Positions 6,440 through 11,408 of a stretch of DNA of 20,018 nucleotides are shown one piece after another. Every line of letters starts with the position of its first letter. Position 1 is the first letter of the stretch. The translations under genes were made by a program, and so were the position numbers. This DNA is from a virus. The stretch is taken from positions 1-20,018 of the IMG/VR virus record IMGVR_UViG_3300020163_000021; one strand, written 5' to 3'. Under the pieces are notes generated by a model. That model ran no database searches, was not told the DNA's origin, and worked only from the letters and a program-made list of their open reading frames with translations.

Positions 6440-6544
6440 TTCCTTTTTAATTCGATCTTTTGCAACACTGACTGTCGCCCTAAATATAACTGCAGCACCT
6501 CCAAGTACTGCGCCTATAATTAGGGATATGATATCAATCTTCAT
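6437..6544 (-). CDS. 35-aa single-helix membrane protein
   Basis: ATG at 6544 follows AAAGGAG; the frame ends at TAA 6437. Residues 4-22 (DIISLIIGAVLGGAAVIFR) form one glycine-rich membrane helix. The C-terminal 13 residues are basic (AKDRIKKE), which suggests an N-out, C-in topology. The gene is too short for usual gene finders, but it has its own promoter (6569-6596), RBS and terminator, which makes it convincing. No family is recognised; holin-like or moron-like functions are possible. Confidence 0.75.
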   Translation of the reverse strand: MKIDIISLIIGAVLGGAAVIFRATVSVAKDRIKKE

Positions 6545-6568
6545 ATAAATCTCCTTTCAAATATATTA

Positions 6569-6596
6569 TTTCATTATAGGGGTGGTTATTGTTGCG
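6569..6596 (-). promoter_or_regulatory. Phage promoter, CGCAA box, TATAATGAAA
   Basis: Identical to the promoter at 6372-6399 over the whole box and its flanks (36 bp). It drives the 35-aa gene. Confidence 0.88.
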
Positions 6597-6600
6597 ATGT

Positions 6601-6630
6601 AAAAAGAGGAGGCAAAGTTTGCCACCTCTA
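6601..6630 (-). terminator. Rho-independent terminator after the 25-aa gene
   Basis: The stem pairs GAGGTGGCAAA with TTTGCCTCCTC and is followed by TTTTT. Only four bases separate the T run from the CGCAA box of the next promoter. Confidence 0.9.
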
Positions 6631-6634
6631 GTTG

Positions 6635-6712
6635 TCACCTTAGGTTCCTATTTTGCCTTATCCTTTCATAGATAAGGTACATAATACCTATAACAATAAC
6701 TAACTCAAGCAT
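6635..6712 (-). CDS. 25-aa single-helix membrane peptide
   Basis: ATG at 6712 overlaps the last eight bases of the 60-aa gene, with AAGGAGG ten bases upstream inside that gene; the stop is TGA 6635. Residues 1-14 (MLELVIVIGIMYLI) can span a membrane and the tail is strongly basic (RIRQNRNLR), predicting a C-in orientation. It is co-transcribed with the 60-aa membrane protein and ends just before a strong terminator. The overlap, RBS and terminator placement support it as a real gene despite its size. No homologue is recognised. Confidence 0.65.
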   Translation of the reverse strand: MLELVIVIGIMYLIYERIRQNRNLR

Positions 6713-6887
6713 GTGCTTTTACCTCCTTTTTTTCATTAACTTTCGGACTCTTATCCTTCCGAAGTTCTTCGACTATTCCGCTTACAGTCATGCATACGGC
6801 AATGGCTATCGCAGTTCCAAATACAGAACCAAAATATCCACCTATCAATACGCATAGTGCAAACATGCCAAATTCGAATTTCTTCAT
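6705..6887 (-). CDS. Small membrane protein, 60 aa
   Basis: ATG at 6887 follows AAGGAGG. Residues 5-40 are hydrophobic with a GGYFGS turn near 16-21, consistent with two short helices forming a hairpin. The C-terminal 20 residues are charged, mainly Lys and Glu. It is the first gene of a two-gene unit with the 25-aa peptide, driven by promoter 6911-6938. No family is recognised. Confidence 0.75.
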   Translation of the reverse strand: MKKFEFGMFALCVLIGGYFGSVFGTAIAIAVCMTVSGIVEELRKDKSPKVNEKKEVKAHA

Positions 6888-6910
6888 CTTTTTCTCCTCC
6901 TTAAAGTTTA

Positions 6911-6938
6911 TTTCATTATAGGAGAAGAAAATATTGCG
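6911..6938 (-). promoter_or_regulatory. Phage promoter, CGCAA box, TATAATGAAA
   Basis: Perfect ends and standard spacing; it drives the 60-aa and 25-aa genes. The CGCAA box directly follows the T tract of the terminator of the 63-aa gene. Confidence 0.88.
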
Positions 6939-6971
6939 TTTAAAAGAGTGCTATGATTTCTCATAACACTC
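6939..6971 (-). terminator. Rho-independent terminator after the 63-aa gene
   Basis: An 11-bp stem (GAGTGTTATGA / TCATAGCACTC, one wobble) with a GAAA loop is followed by TTTTAAA, then CGCAA of the next promoter. Confidence 0.92.
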
Positions 6972-6979
6972 TTTTTGAA

Positions 6980-7171
6980 CTATTTCGTAAATACTTTTGC
7001 AATTTTCAACCCAATACCTGTTGCTGACATAACAACTCCGACTACGAGCGACGCTTCCAAAAAGCCCTCAAGAGCTCCAAGGCCAAAGGCCTCAAAGTAA
7101 CTAAGAACTGAATCGTTTGCGTAGCAAGCTTTTCTTTTAGTATTAAACCAACATCCGATTGATTCAAACAT
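6980..7171 (-). CDS. Small membrane protein, 63 aa
   Basis: ATG at 7171 follows AAAGGAG. Residues 1-25 are polar with two Cys (7 and 16). Residues 27-57 are glycine- and alanine-rich and hydrophobic (FGLGALEGFLEASLVVGVVMSATGIGLKIA), broken by two Glu, so one or two amphipathic membrane helices are likely. It is a monocistronic cassette with promoter 7196-7223 and terminator 6939-6971. No family is recognised. Confidence 0.75.
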   Translation of the reverse strand: MFESIGCWFNTKRKACYANDSVLSYFEAFGLGALEGFLEASLVVGVVMSATGIGLKIAKVFTK

Positions 7172-7195
7172 AACAAATCTCCTTTCACGAATTTA

Positions 7196-7223
7196 TTTCA
7201 TTATAGGATGAGAAAAGATTGCG
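7196..7223 (-). promoter_or_regulatory. Phage promoter, CGCAA box, TATAATGAAA
   Basis: Exact CGCAA and TATAATGAAA at standard spacing; it drives the 63-aa gene. The box touches the T-rich tail of the preceding terminator. Confidence 0.88.
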
Positions 7224-7255
7224 AAAGAAAGGGACTAAGCTTTCGCTTAAATCCC
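7224..7255 (-). terminator. Rho-independent terminator with embedded stop codon
   Basis: Stem GGGATTTAAGC / GCTTAGTCCC with a GAAA loop, followed by TTTCTTTC. The TAA stop of the coiled-coil gene (7247-7249) lies in the 5' arm. A 23-bp core (7227-7249) is repeated exactly at 10698-10720. Confidence 0.88.
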
Positions 7256-7456
7256 AGTCTTTTGAATTATTTCTATAAGTTTGATTTTTCGGTTAATCCT
7301 TTCTTTAAGTGCTTCAATTTTCAACATTATGTTCGCCTTATCATTATCTGCAGTGAACCATTCTGAAATTTGTCTTTCGAAATCTTTCAGTTTTTCCTCC
7401 GCTTGTCTAATTTCACGGACAAGCATGATAATTTCGCATTTCAAATCTTGATCCAT
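7247..7456 (-). CDS. Small coiled-coil protein, 69 aa
   Basis: ATG at 7456 follows AAAGGAGG. The protein is almost entirely helical: residues 5-32 and 42-66 show heptad-like spacing of Ile/Leu with Lys/Glu, separated by a short SEWFTADND linker. This is consistent with an antiparallel coiled-coil hairpin or a dimer. There is no membrane segment, unlike most neighbours. It is a monocistronic cassette (promoter 7479-7506). Function unknown. Confidence 0.78.
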   Translation of the reverse strand: MDQDLKCEIIMLVREIRQAEEKLKDFERQISEWFTADNDKANIMLKIEALKERINRKIKLIEIIQKTGI

Positions 7457-7478
7457 AGTATCCTCCTTTAGAATATAA

Positions 7479-7506
7479 TTTCATTATAGACCATGATTTT
7501 AGTGCG
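7479..7506 (-). promoter_or_regulatory. Phage promoter, CGCAC box, TATAATGAAA
   Basis: Standard spacing and exact TATAATGAAA; the last base of the upstream box differs. It drives the 69-aa gene. Confidence 0.82.
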
Positions 7507-7528
7507 AAAAAGGAGAGCCGCAGCTCTC
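7507..7528 (-). terminator. Rho-independent terminator after the 47-aa gene
   Basis: A 6-bp GC-rich stem GAGAGC / GCTCTC with a TGCG loop is followed by CTTTTT. It begins inside the TGA stop codon and runs into the next CGCA box. Confidence 0.88.
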
Positions 7529-7670
7529 ACTTAAAGACCTCCTTTGCCATCCTGATTAGAAACCTCATACTTGCTAGAACAAATGTCACACCCACGAGGA
7601 TGGATACTAGTTTACACAATACATAACATATCGCTCCCAAGACAACAACCATGACCAATAACATAATCAT
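7527..7670 (-). CDS. 47-aa hydrophobic membrane protein
   Basis: ATG at 7670 follows AAAGGAGG; the stop is TGA 7527. Residues 1-18 and 21-36 are strongly hydrophobic (MIMLLVMVVVLGAICYVL and LVSILVGVTFVLAS), separated by a Cys-Lys, so one long or two tightly packed helices are likely. The C-terminus is basic (MRFLIRMAKEVFK). It is a monocistronic cassette: promoter 7692-7719, terminator overlapping the stop. No homologue is recognised. Confidence 0.75.
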   Translation of the reverse strand: MIMLLVMVVVLGAICYVLCKLVSILVGVTFVLASMRFLIRMAKEVFK

Positions 7671-7691
7671 AACTCGTCCTCCTTTTATTTA

Positions 7692-7719
7692 TTTCATTAT
7701 AGGACGAGAAAAGATTGAG
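7692..7719 (-). promoter_or_regulatory. Phage promoter variant, CTCAA box, TATAATGAAA
   Basis: Spacing and downstream half are exact; the upstream box is CTCAA instead of CGCAA. It drives the 47-aa gene. Confidence 0.75.
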
Positions 7720-7789
7720 GAAGAGAAATGCTTCCGTAATTATACCGATTCGAACGGTTTCTTAGTGCACCCGGCGTGTGCTTAATCAT
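7697..7789 (-). other. Short transcription unit: structured small RNA or 30-aa peptide
   Basis: Promoter 7819-7846 leads into about 100 bases with no clear gene. A 30-codon frame starts at ATG 7789 after AAGGAA and ends at TAA 7697, inside the next promoter. The same bases form three consecutive hairpins, each with a 7-nt loop: 7767-7781 (GCAC stem), 7744-7758 (ACCG stem, loop TTCGAAT) and 7719-7735 (GGAAG stem). The last is followed by a T-rich run and may terminate. The TTCGAAT loop fits a tRNA T-loop, but there is no D arm or proper anticodon loop. I cannot decide between RNA and peptide. Confidence 0.4.
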
Positions 7790-7818
7790 TATTCTTTTCC
7801 TTAATCTTTTTTATTTTA

Positions 7819-7846
7819 TTTCATTATAGGGTTAGTTTTTCTTGCG
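7819..7846 (-). promoter_or_regulatory. Phage promoter, CGCAA box, TATAATGAAA
   Basis: Exact match; its CGCAA box abuts the TAA stop of the dUTPase-like gene, with no terminator between. It drives the short structured unit at 7697-7789. Confidence 0.85.
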
Positions 7847-8275
7847 TTATTCACTTTCTTCGACTACTTCGGTTATAATTTGTCTTCCGAAACCATTCTC
7901 GGCAACTTCAATTTTCTCAAATCGATAAGGCTGGATAACTAATTGCGCCAACGGAGTCCTAAGACCCCATTGCCCATTTATACGGATAACATCTGAAAAG
8001 ACATTCTTAATAGCTAATACAATCTCTCCACGGTCTGAACTATTTAGAATTCCAACACCTATAAGGTTTAAACCTTTCTTATGTAGATTGGGTTGAGGAT
8101 AGATAGCTCCAAAATAATTCCTGGGTACCTCTACCCTGACTCCAGTTGGTAATTGATATATCTCTCCTGGTTGAAGTTCAAATTCAAAAGCCGTATCGAC
8201 ATAGAGGTCCATTCCTGCGCCTCCATTGTCAGTGTATCTTGGTGTTACAGCGGTTGGAGTCTTCGATATCCGCAT
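7847..8275 (-). CDS. Trimeric dUTPase-family protein with degenerate active-site motifs
   Basis: The 142-aa length and fold signatures fit homotrimeric dUTPases, which hydrolyse dUTP to dUMP and pyrophosphate. Motif 1 is intact (AGMDLYV, 20-26). Motif 2 is PQPNLHKKGL (60-69) rather than RSS-x4-GL. Motif 3 is GILNSSDRGEI (75-85), where the usual catalytic Asp is Asn and the base-discriminating Tyr is Asp. Motif 4 is PLAQL (108-112) and motif 5 is GFGR (128-131). ATG 8275 follows AAAGGAGG. The changes suggest altered specificity or a non-catalytic role. It ends the ligase operon. Confidence 0.85.
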   Translation of the reverse strand: MRISKTPTAVTPRYTDNGGAGMDLYVDTAFEFELQPGEIYQLPTGVRVEVPRNYFGAIYPQPNLHKKGLNLIGVGILNSSDRGEIVLAIKNVFSDVIRINGQWGLRTPLAQLVIQPYRFEKIEVAENGFGRQIITEVVEESE

Positions 8276-8286
8276 ACGCCCTCCTT

Positions 8287-8433
8287 TTACGAAGATCCTA
8301 TAATTTTACCATATCGAACAAGGGTGTGGTATAGAGCAATAATTTGATCGTCTTTCATCTTGGTTACCTTGGATTTCCAACTTGGCCCAAGGTATGCTGA
8401 TTTCACTTCTTCTCGCATTTGGCTAACATTCAT
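8287..8433 (-). CDS. Small conserved phage protein, 48 aa
   Basis: ATG at 8433 follows AAAGG; the TAA stop lies just before the RBS of the dUTPase-like gene. The sequence begins MNVSQMREEVKSAYLGPSWK, with a later MKDDQIIALYHTLVRYGKI. This resembles a small family I know from gut siphophages: MNV-x2-aR-x-V-x2-aYPG-x2-W, then M-x-D-x-QVxAIY-x2-L, with no known function. It is predicted to be two or three short helices, soluble and basic. Co-transcription with the dUTPase-like gene is likely. Confidence 0.75.
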   Translation of the reverse strand: MNVSQMREEVKSAYLGPSWKSKVTKMKDDQIIALYHTLVRYGKIIGSS

Positions 8434-8444
8434 ATTTACCTTTC

Positions 8445-8476
8445 AATTTTAAAAGGGGCTCCTCCTCTACGGAGGA
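8445..8476 (-). terminator. Weak terminator-like hairpin
   Basis: TCCTCC / GGAGGA stem with a five-base loop (8460-8476), then GCCCC before TTTTAAAATT. The C run before the T tract makes termination uncertain; it may only attenuate read-through to the 48-aa and dUTPase-like genes. Confidence 0.45.
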
Positions 8477-8515
8477 CTTTACTATCGTGGCATTTGTTGT
8501 GCCAAACCCATGTCA

Positions 8516-9205
8516 TTACAAAGGACGAGTCTGTGGGAACCGGATAATATACCCATTACGCACACGGTCGGTATACGCATCTCTGAGACTTGTCCAACCA
8601 TACCGACCATCCGTATGCTCGGACTCTATGTTTGAGAGTTCATAGAAGGCCGCAACAGTGACTTCGTCGTACGCTTGAATGATGTCTACCAAACGACGAA
8701 GTACCTCTTCAGCCTCATCGCGATTTGTAAATATAACATTACTAAAATCATGTCTTGCTCTGTCGCTTCGGTCAAGGTCTCTACGGTCATCCCTATTTCG
8801 TCCACGGTCTCTATCTCTTTCTCGGTCTGAGTTGTAATCAATATAAGATCGTCCTCTGTCCCTAATAATCCTACTATTGTGCTCTCTTCCTCGACCACCT
8901 CGACCTGTTCCAAAGAACATTTCAATGAGTCCGAACCCCATATCGGATATGGTAGACCTGAATGCTGGGACTAGAATATCATACATGATAAATTCTCCGA
9001 TGTTTCCACCTTCCCCGAGGAAAGACGTCTTAAACTTATCTAAAAACGTCGGCTTTTGCTTTATCGCAGGCCCTTTTACGATTGGTTCTAGTTTCTTTCT
9101 TTCTTCCACCTTTTTCGCCGAATTAGGATTAATTGCCTCTCGAGCTCTATTAGAATTATTAGGTGCTATGTCATCTAATCCCCGTGTCAATTTTCTCTCG
9201 TCCAA
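8516..9205 (-). CDS. Conserved phage protein with Arg/Asp-repeat linker, 229 aa
   Basis: The start is TTG at 9205 with AAGGAGG upstream. Residues 1-50 are a disordered polar leader. Residues 55-100 are a conserved helical block (LVPAFRSTISDMGFGLIEMFFG), and residues 113-152 are a low-complexity Arg/Asp linker. Residues 155-229 are a compact C-terminal domain (FTNRDEAEEVL, YDEVTVAAFYEL, YGWTSLRDA, RVRNGYIIRFP). The pattern matches a widespread phage family whose members I know to be uncharacterised; the ordered ends are conserved and the linker varies. It lies five bases after the ligase gene. Confidence 0.85.
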   Translation of the reverse strand: MDERKLTRGLDDIAPNNSNRAREAINPNSAKKVEERKKLEPIVKGPAIKQKPTFLDKFKTSFLGEGGNIGEFIMYDILVPAFRSTISDMGFGLIEMFFGTGRGGRGREHNSRIIRDRGRSYIDYNSDRERDRDRGRNRDDRRDLDRSDRARHDFSNVIFTNRDEAEEVLRRLVDIIQAYDEVTVAAFYELSNIESEHTDGRYGWTSLRDAYTDRVRNGYIIRFPQTRPL

Positions 9206-9209
9206 TTTA

Positions 9210-10109
9210 TTACCTCCTTACAAATTGTTTAAATATCGGTAAATTCAAAGAGACTGAACCTCTTTTATCCTGAGAATATGAGAAGGCATCAATCTCAATC
9301 TCTTTACCAATTGGTGAATCATATACCATTGCAATTCTCTCAGCGTTATTGAATCCGCTCCCAACCCTTACAGGTATAGTACATCCATGGACCCTGCAAA
9401 CAACTGCAGCGACCATTCCTTCTATCTTGCTGCCTGGTCTTCCCATTTCGAAGTCAATAACTACTCCAATGAATTCCTGCATCCTCTTTACTTTTAGTAA
9501 GGCTGCACTCCGACCCGGAATATAAATAGAGTCCATGTCCATCAACATTAACCCTTCGCCATTCCTAGAAGTCACTTCGTCCATTATTTTTTTGATAGTC
9601 TCGACATCTGCACCGAAGACATTCCCAAACACTGGAACTCTAACAATTGGTTCTTCCTTGTTTGCTGAAAATGGTAGATTGTTGAACATAGAATATAACT
9701 CTGCGTCCCTTTCTCTACCTCGTCGAAGATCTCCTTCAGGATGAAAAATATCAAAACAGATAGCCATCAAATCGTTCTTGTTGTCGGGGAACTGTTGTGA
9801 TGCTTTGGCGTTCGTAGCTGACCTTAAGACGAATGAGGGTACGTGTTTGAAATATAACTCTCTATCCACCAACTCGCAGTCATAGACAGTGTCTGATGGA
9901 AACCAAGAAGCGCCTAGAAAATCATGAATATGCGTTAACCAGATATCCTCGTGATTTGTACGACTCCATGCCGTCACATCACCCGTCGTAGACTTATAAA
10001 ATAGTCTACGAACTCCATCAATTTTTTCGGACATGCGCCAAAGTTTATTGTCTAATATAGACATTGGATAGTTTTTCAAGTTCTCTCCGAGCATTGGGGT
10101 TAACAACAT
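9210..10109 (-). CDS. ATP-dependent DNA ligase, 299 aa
   Basis: The protein seals nicks using ATP through a covalent Lys-AMP intermediate. Motif I is KIDGVR with the adenylated lysine at residue 29, motif III is YDCELV with Glu 79, motif IV is NGEGLML from residue 183, and motif V is LLKVKR with lysines 206 and 208. The C-terminal 90 residues fit an OB-fold domain. ATG 10109 was chosen because AAAGGAG lies nine bases upstream; the in-frame upstream extension has no RBS. It is short, as in other viral ligases, and belongs with the 5' nuclease and helicase in the replication set. Confidence 0.92.
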   Translation of the reverse strand: MLLTPMLGENLKNYPMSILDNKLWRMSEKIDGVRRLFYKSTTGDVTAWSRTNHEDIWLTHIHDFLGASWFPSDTVYDCELVDRELYFKHVPSFVLRSATNAKASQQFPDNKNDLMAICFDIFHPEGDLRRGRERDAELYSMFNNLPFSANKEEPIVRVPVFGNVFGADVETIKKIMDEVTSRNGEGLMLMDMDSIYIPGRSAALLKVKRMQEFIGVVIDFEMGRPGSKIEGMVAAVVCRVHGCTIPVRVGSGFNNAERIAMVYDSPIGKEIEIDAFSYSQDKRGSVSLNLPIFKQFVRR

Positions 10110-10147
10110 GGAGCCGCTCTCCTTTCCTAAAATATAAAACAAATGTT

Positions 10148-10294
10148 CTACTTGTTTGAAGTAATACTTACAACTGGTGTACCTGGAATTCCTTTGCTTG
10201 CGGCAATAATATTAGCAATTAATGCCCCAATAGAACCAATGATCATTACGGTCGCGAAAGGATGTCTAAGCATTTCAGCAACGATTACTTTCAT
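10148..10294 (-). CDS. 48-aa membrane protein
   Basis: ATG at 10294 follows AAAGGAG; the stop is TAG 10148. Residues 1-13 are amphipathic and slightly basic. Residues 14-34 (ATVMIIGSIGALIANIIAAS) form a single membrane helix, and the tail is short and polar. It lies 38 bases before the ligase start with no terminator between, so it heads the ligase operon. It is preceded by a leader of about 110 bases and promoter 10407-10434. No family is recognised. Confidence 0.72.
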   Translation of the reverse strand: MKVIVAEMLRHPFATVMIIGSIGALIANIIAASKGIPGTPVVSITSNK

Positions 10295-10404
10295 GGTTTT
10301 CTCCTTTCTTCAAAAAATTTAAAATGAAAGAATACGATTAGTGGCTTTAAACCAACGTCTCTGATCGCTCAGCGAGTTACCATTACTCCATATATTTAGC
10401 GTAC
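10295..10404 (-). promoter_or_regulatory. Unusually long structured 5' leader of the ligase operon
   Basis: Most leaders here are 20-30 bases; this one is about 110. On the minus strand TCGCTGAGCGA can form one hairpin. CGATCAG pairs (6 of 7) with CTAATCG further down around a TGG/CCA inner stem. The two structures share bases and are mutually exclusive. A T-rich stretch follows. This could be an attenuator or protein-binding leader; no known riboswitch is recognised. Confidence 0.35.
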
Positions 10405-10441
10405 TCTCTCATTATAGGACATGTTTTAATTGAGAGAGTAC
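10401..10441. repeat. 11-bp inverted repeat enclosing a promoter
   Basis: GTACTCTCTCA (10401-10411) and TGAGAGAGTAC (10431-10441) are perfect complements that flank the spacer of promoter 10407-10434 and overlap both of its ends. This is a good operator candidate. Confidence 0.65.
10407..10434 (-). promoter_or_regulatory. Phage promoter variant, CTCAA box, TATAATGAGA
   Basis: Same spacing as the others but with changes in both outer elements that make it part of the flanking inverted repeat. It drives the 48-aa gene and ligase operon. Confidence 0.75.
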
Positions 10442-10444
10442 ACT

Positions 10445-10474
10445 GAGAAAAAGAAGAGGCAACTACGCCTCTTC
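10445..10474 (-). terminator. Rho-independent terminator after the 55-aa gene
   Basis: A perfect 8-bp stem GAAGAGGC / GCCTCTTC with a GTAGTT loop (10453-10474) is followed by TTTTTCTC on the minus strand. Confidence 0.92.
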
Positions 10475-10484
10475 CCTTTTTTCA

Positions 10485-10652
10485 CTATTGTTTGTGGTAT
10501 TTTTCATATGCCAAATCTGGTACTAAACGATATAGCCGGCTTGTGTATTTTTTAACCTCTTCCTCCAGCTCTCGTTTCTCTTGAAACGATGCAATCGCAA
10601 ATGCCACTACTACAACACCCAATGCTAATAACCATTCTGTCCTTTTTCTCAT
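10485..10652 (-). CDS. 55-aa membrane protein with helical tail
   Basis: ATG at 10652 follows GGAAGG within a very short leader. Residues 1-6 are basic (MRKRTE) and residues 7-23 form a membrane helix (WLLALGVVVVAFAIASF). Residues 24-55 are a charged, probably coiled-coil or amphipathic helix ending in aromatic and basic residues. The basic N-terminus suggests N-in, C-out. It is a monocistronic cassette between promoter 10667-10694 and terminator 10445-10474. No homologue is recognised. Confidence 0.75.
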   Translation of the reverse strand: MRKRTEWLLALGVVVVAFAIASFQEKRELEEEVKKYTSRLYRLVPDLAYEKYHKQ

Positions 10653-10666
10653 TTAAAACACCTTCC

Positions 10667-10694
10667 TTTCATTATAGGATATGTTTTATATGAA
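10667..10694 (-). promoter_or_regulatory. Phage promoter variant with TTCAT box, flanked by inverted repeat
   Basis: TATAATGAAA is exact but the upstream box is TTCAT instead of CGCAA. As at 10407-10434, it lies between imperfect inverted arms (TTCCTTTCA and TGAAAAGGAA). Confidence 0.7.
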
Positions 10695-10726
10695 AAGGAA
10701 AGGGACTAAGCTTTCGCTTAGACCCC
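10692..10726 (-). terminator. Rho-independent terminator with embedded stop codon
   Basis: Stem GGGGTCTAAGC / GCTTAGTCCC with a GAAA loop, followed by TTTCCTTTT. The TAA stop of the 91-aa gene is within the 5' arm. The core repeats that at 7227-7249. Confidence 0.88.
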
Positions 10727-10993
10727 TTCCACCTCGATAGTTACTTCTACTGGTTTCTTTTTGAAAATATCCTTGAACTGTTCCACGAGTTGATCGATCT
10801 GCTTTTCAACATAGGTCGTGACCGCTTCTACGGCCATGCATGATATCGCTAACCCCGCAACCCCAACTGCTATCTTTTTAATAGCGCCGAGCTTGTTGGG
10901 GGTAATCAATATCAGTGCACCGGTCACCAATGTAGACACGCCCATTGTAACAAGAACACCAATTCCTCCCTTTACCATTTCCAGTTTTTTCAT
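10718..10993 (-). CDS. Two-helix membrane protein, 91 aa
   Basis: ATG at 10993 follows AAAGGAG. Residues 9-31 (GIGVLVTMGVSTLVTGALILI) and 38-58 (KKIAVGVAGLAISCMAVEAV) are two membrane helices separated by a short TPNKLGAIKK loop. The last 30 residues are amphipathic and charged (QIDQLVEQFKDIFKKK, then EVTIEVEGV). The layout is reminiscent of small phage holins or TMhelix proteins, but I recognise no specific family. It is a monocistronic cassette with promoter 11017-11044. Confidence 0.78.
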   Translation of the reverse strand: MKKLEMVKGGIGVLVTMGVSTLVTGALILITPNKLGAIKKIAVGVAGLAISCMAVEAVTTYVEKQIDQLVEQFKDIFKKKPVEVTIEVEGV

Positions 10994-11016
10994 ACTATTT
11001 CTCCTTTCAAAGTTTA

Positions 11017-11044
11017 CTTCATTATATAGTGGGATTTAAGTGCG
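11017..11044 (-). promoter_or_regulatory. Phage promoter, CGCAC box, TATAATGAAG
   Basis: Spacing is conserved, and the box overlaps the last codons and stop of the 123-aa gene upstream. It drives the 91-aa gene. Confidence 0.78.
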
Positions 11045-11407
11045 ATTCATGAATGGTGGATTGTCAGCCCAAAGGGCCTCTGCTTTTGGTAAAGCCGTAC
11101 AGATAACCGCATCAAGGTTATCGTACGTGATGTACTTTTTATACTCATCCGGTACCCTGATATATAATTGGTCGATAACATAAGACCTTTTAAACGGTCC
11201 TGTCTTTTCGCCAAATTGGATCTCTGCATCAGTGATGAGGATCAAAGCAATTGGCGTAAGGTTCATTAGAAGTCTCGTTGTATATGCAGTCTTTTCTTTT
11301 ATAGGCATAGAGGTTGGAGGCCGAGACCTTATTAATAATACAGCGAATATAATAACACATACAAACCATACAACAAGGTAGGGTAAGGATTCTGTAGAAA
11401 TATCCAT
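11036..11407 (-). CDS. Holin-like membrane protein (superfamily 6 / LLH-type), 123 aa
   Basis: ATG at 11407 has AAGGGGG upstream and lies one base after the stop of the 56-aa gene; an in-frame start 12 codons earlier has no RBS. Residues 10-30 (VVWFVCVIIFAVLLIRS) are a membrane helix, followed by a helical region. Residues 65-115 fit a pattern seen in phage holin-like proteins (AE-x-FGEKTGPFKRSYVIDQLYIRVP, then a YDNLDAVICTALPKAEALW helix). Such proteins are proposed to form or regulate membrane lesions. It lies away from the main lysis cassette. The assignment is by pattern, not by a catalytic motif. Confidence 0.55.
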   Translation of the reverse strand: MDISTESLPYLVVWFVCVIIFAVLLIRSRPPTSMPIKEKTAYTTRLLMNLTPIALILITDAEIQFGEKTGPFKRSYVIDQLYIRVPDEYKKYITYDNLDAVICTALPKAEALWADNPPFMNRT

Positions 11408-11408
11408 T

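Noticed and set aside
7744-7758. Possible tRNA gene because of the TTCGAAT T-loop
   Set aside because: There is no D arm, the putative anticodon loop lacks U33, the acceptor pairing is partial, and the total length is only about 55 bases. Kept only as a structured-unit finding.
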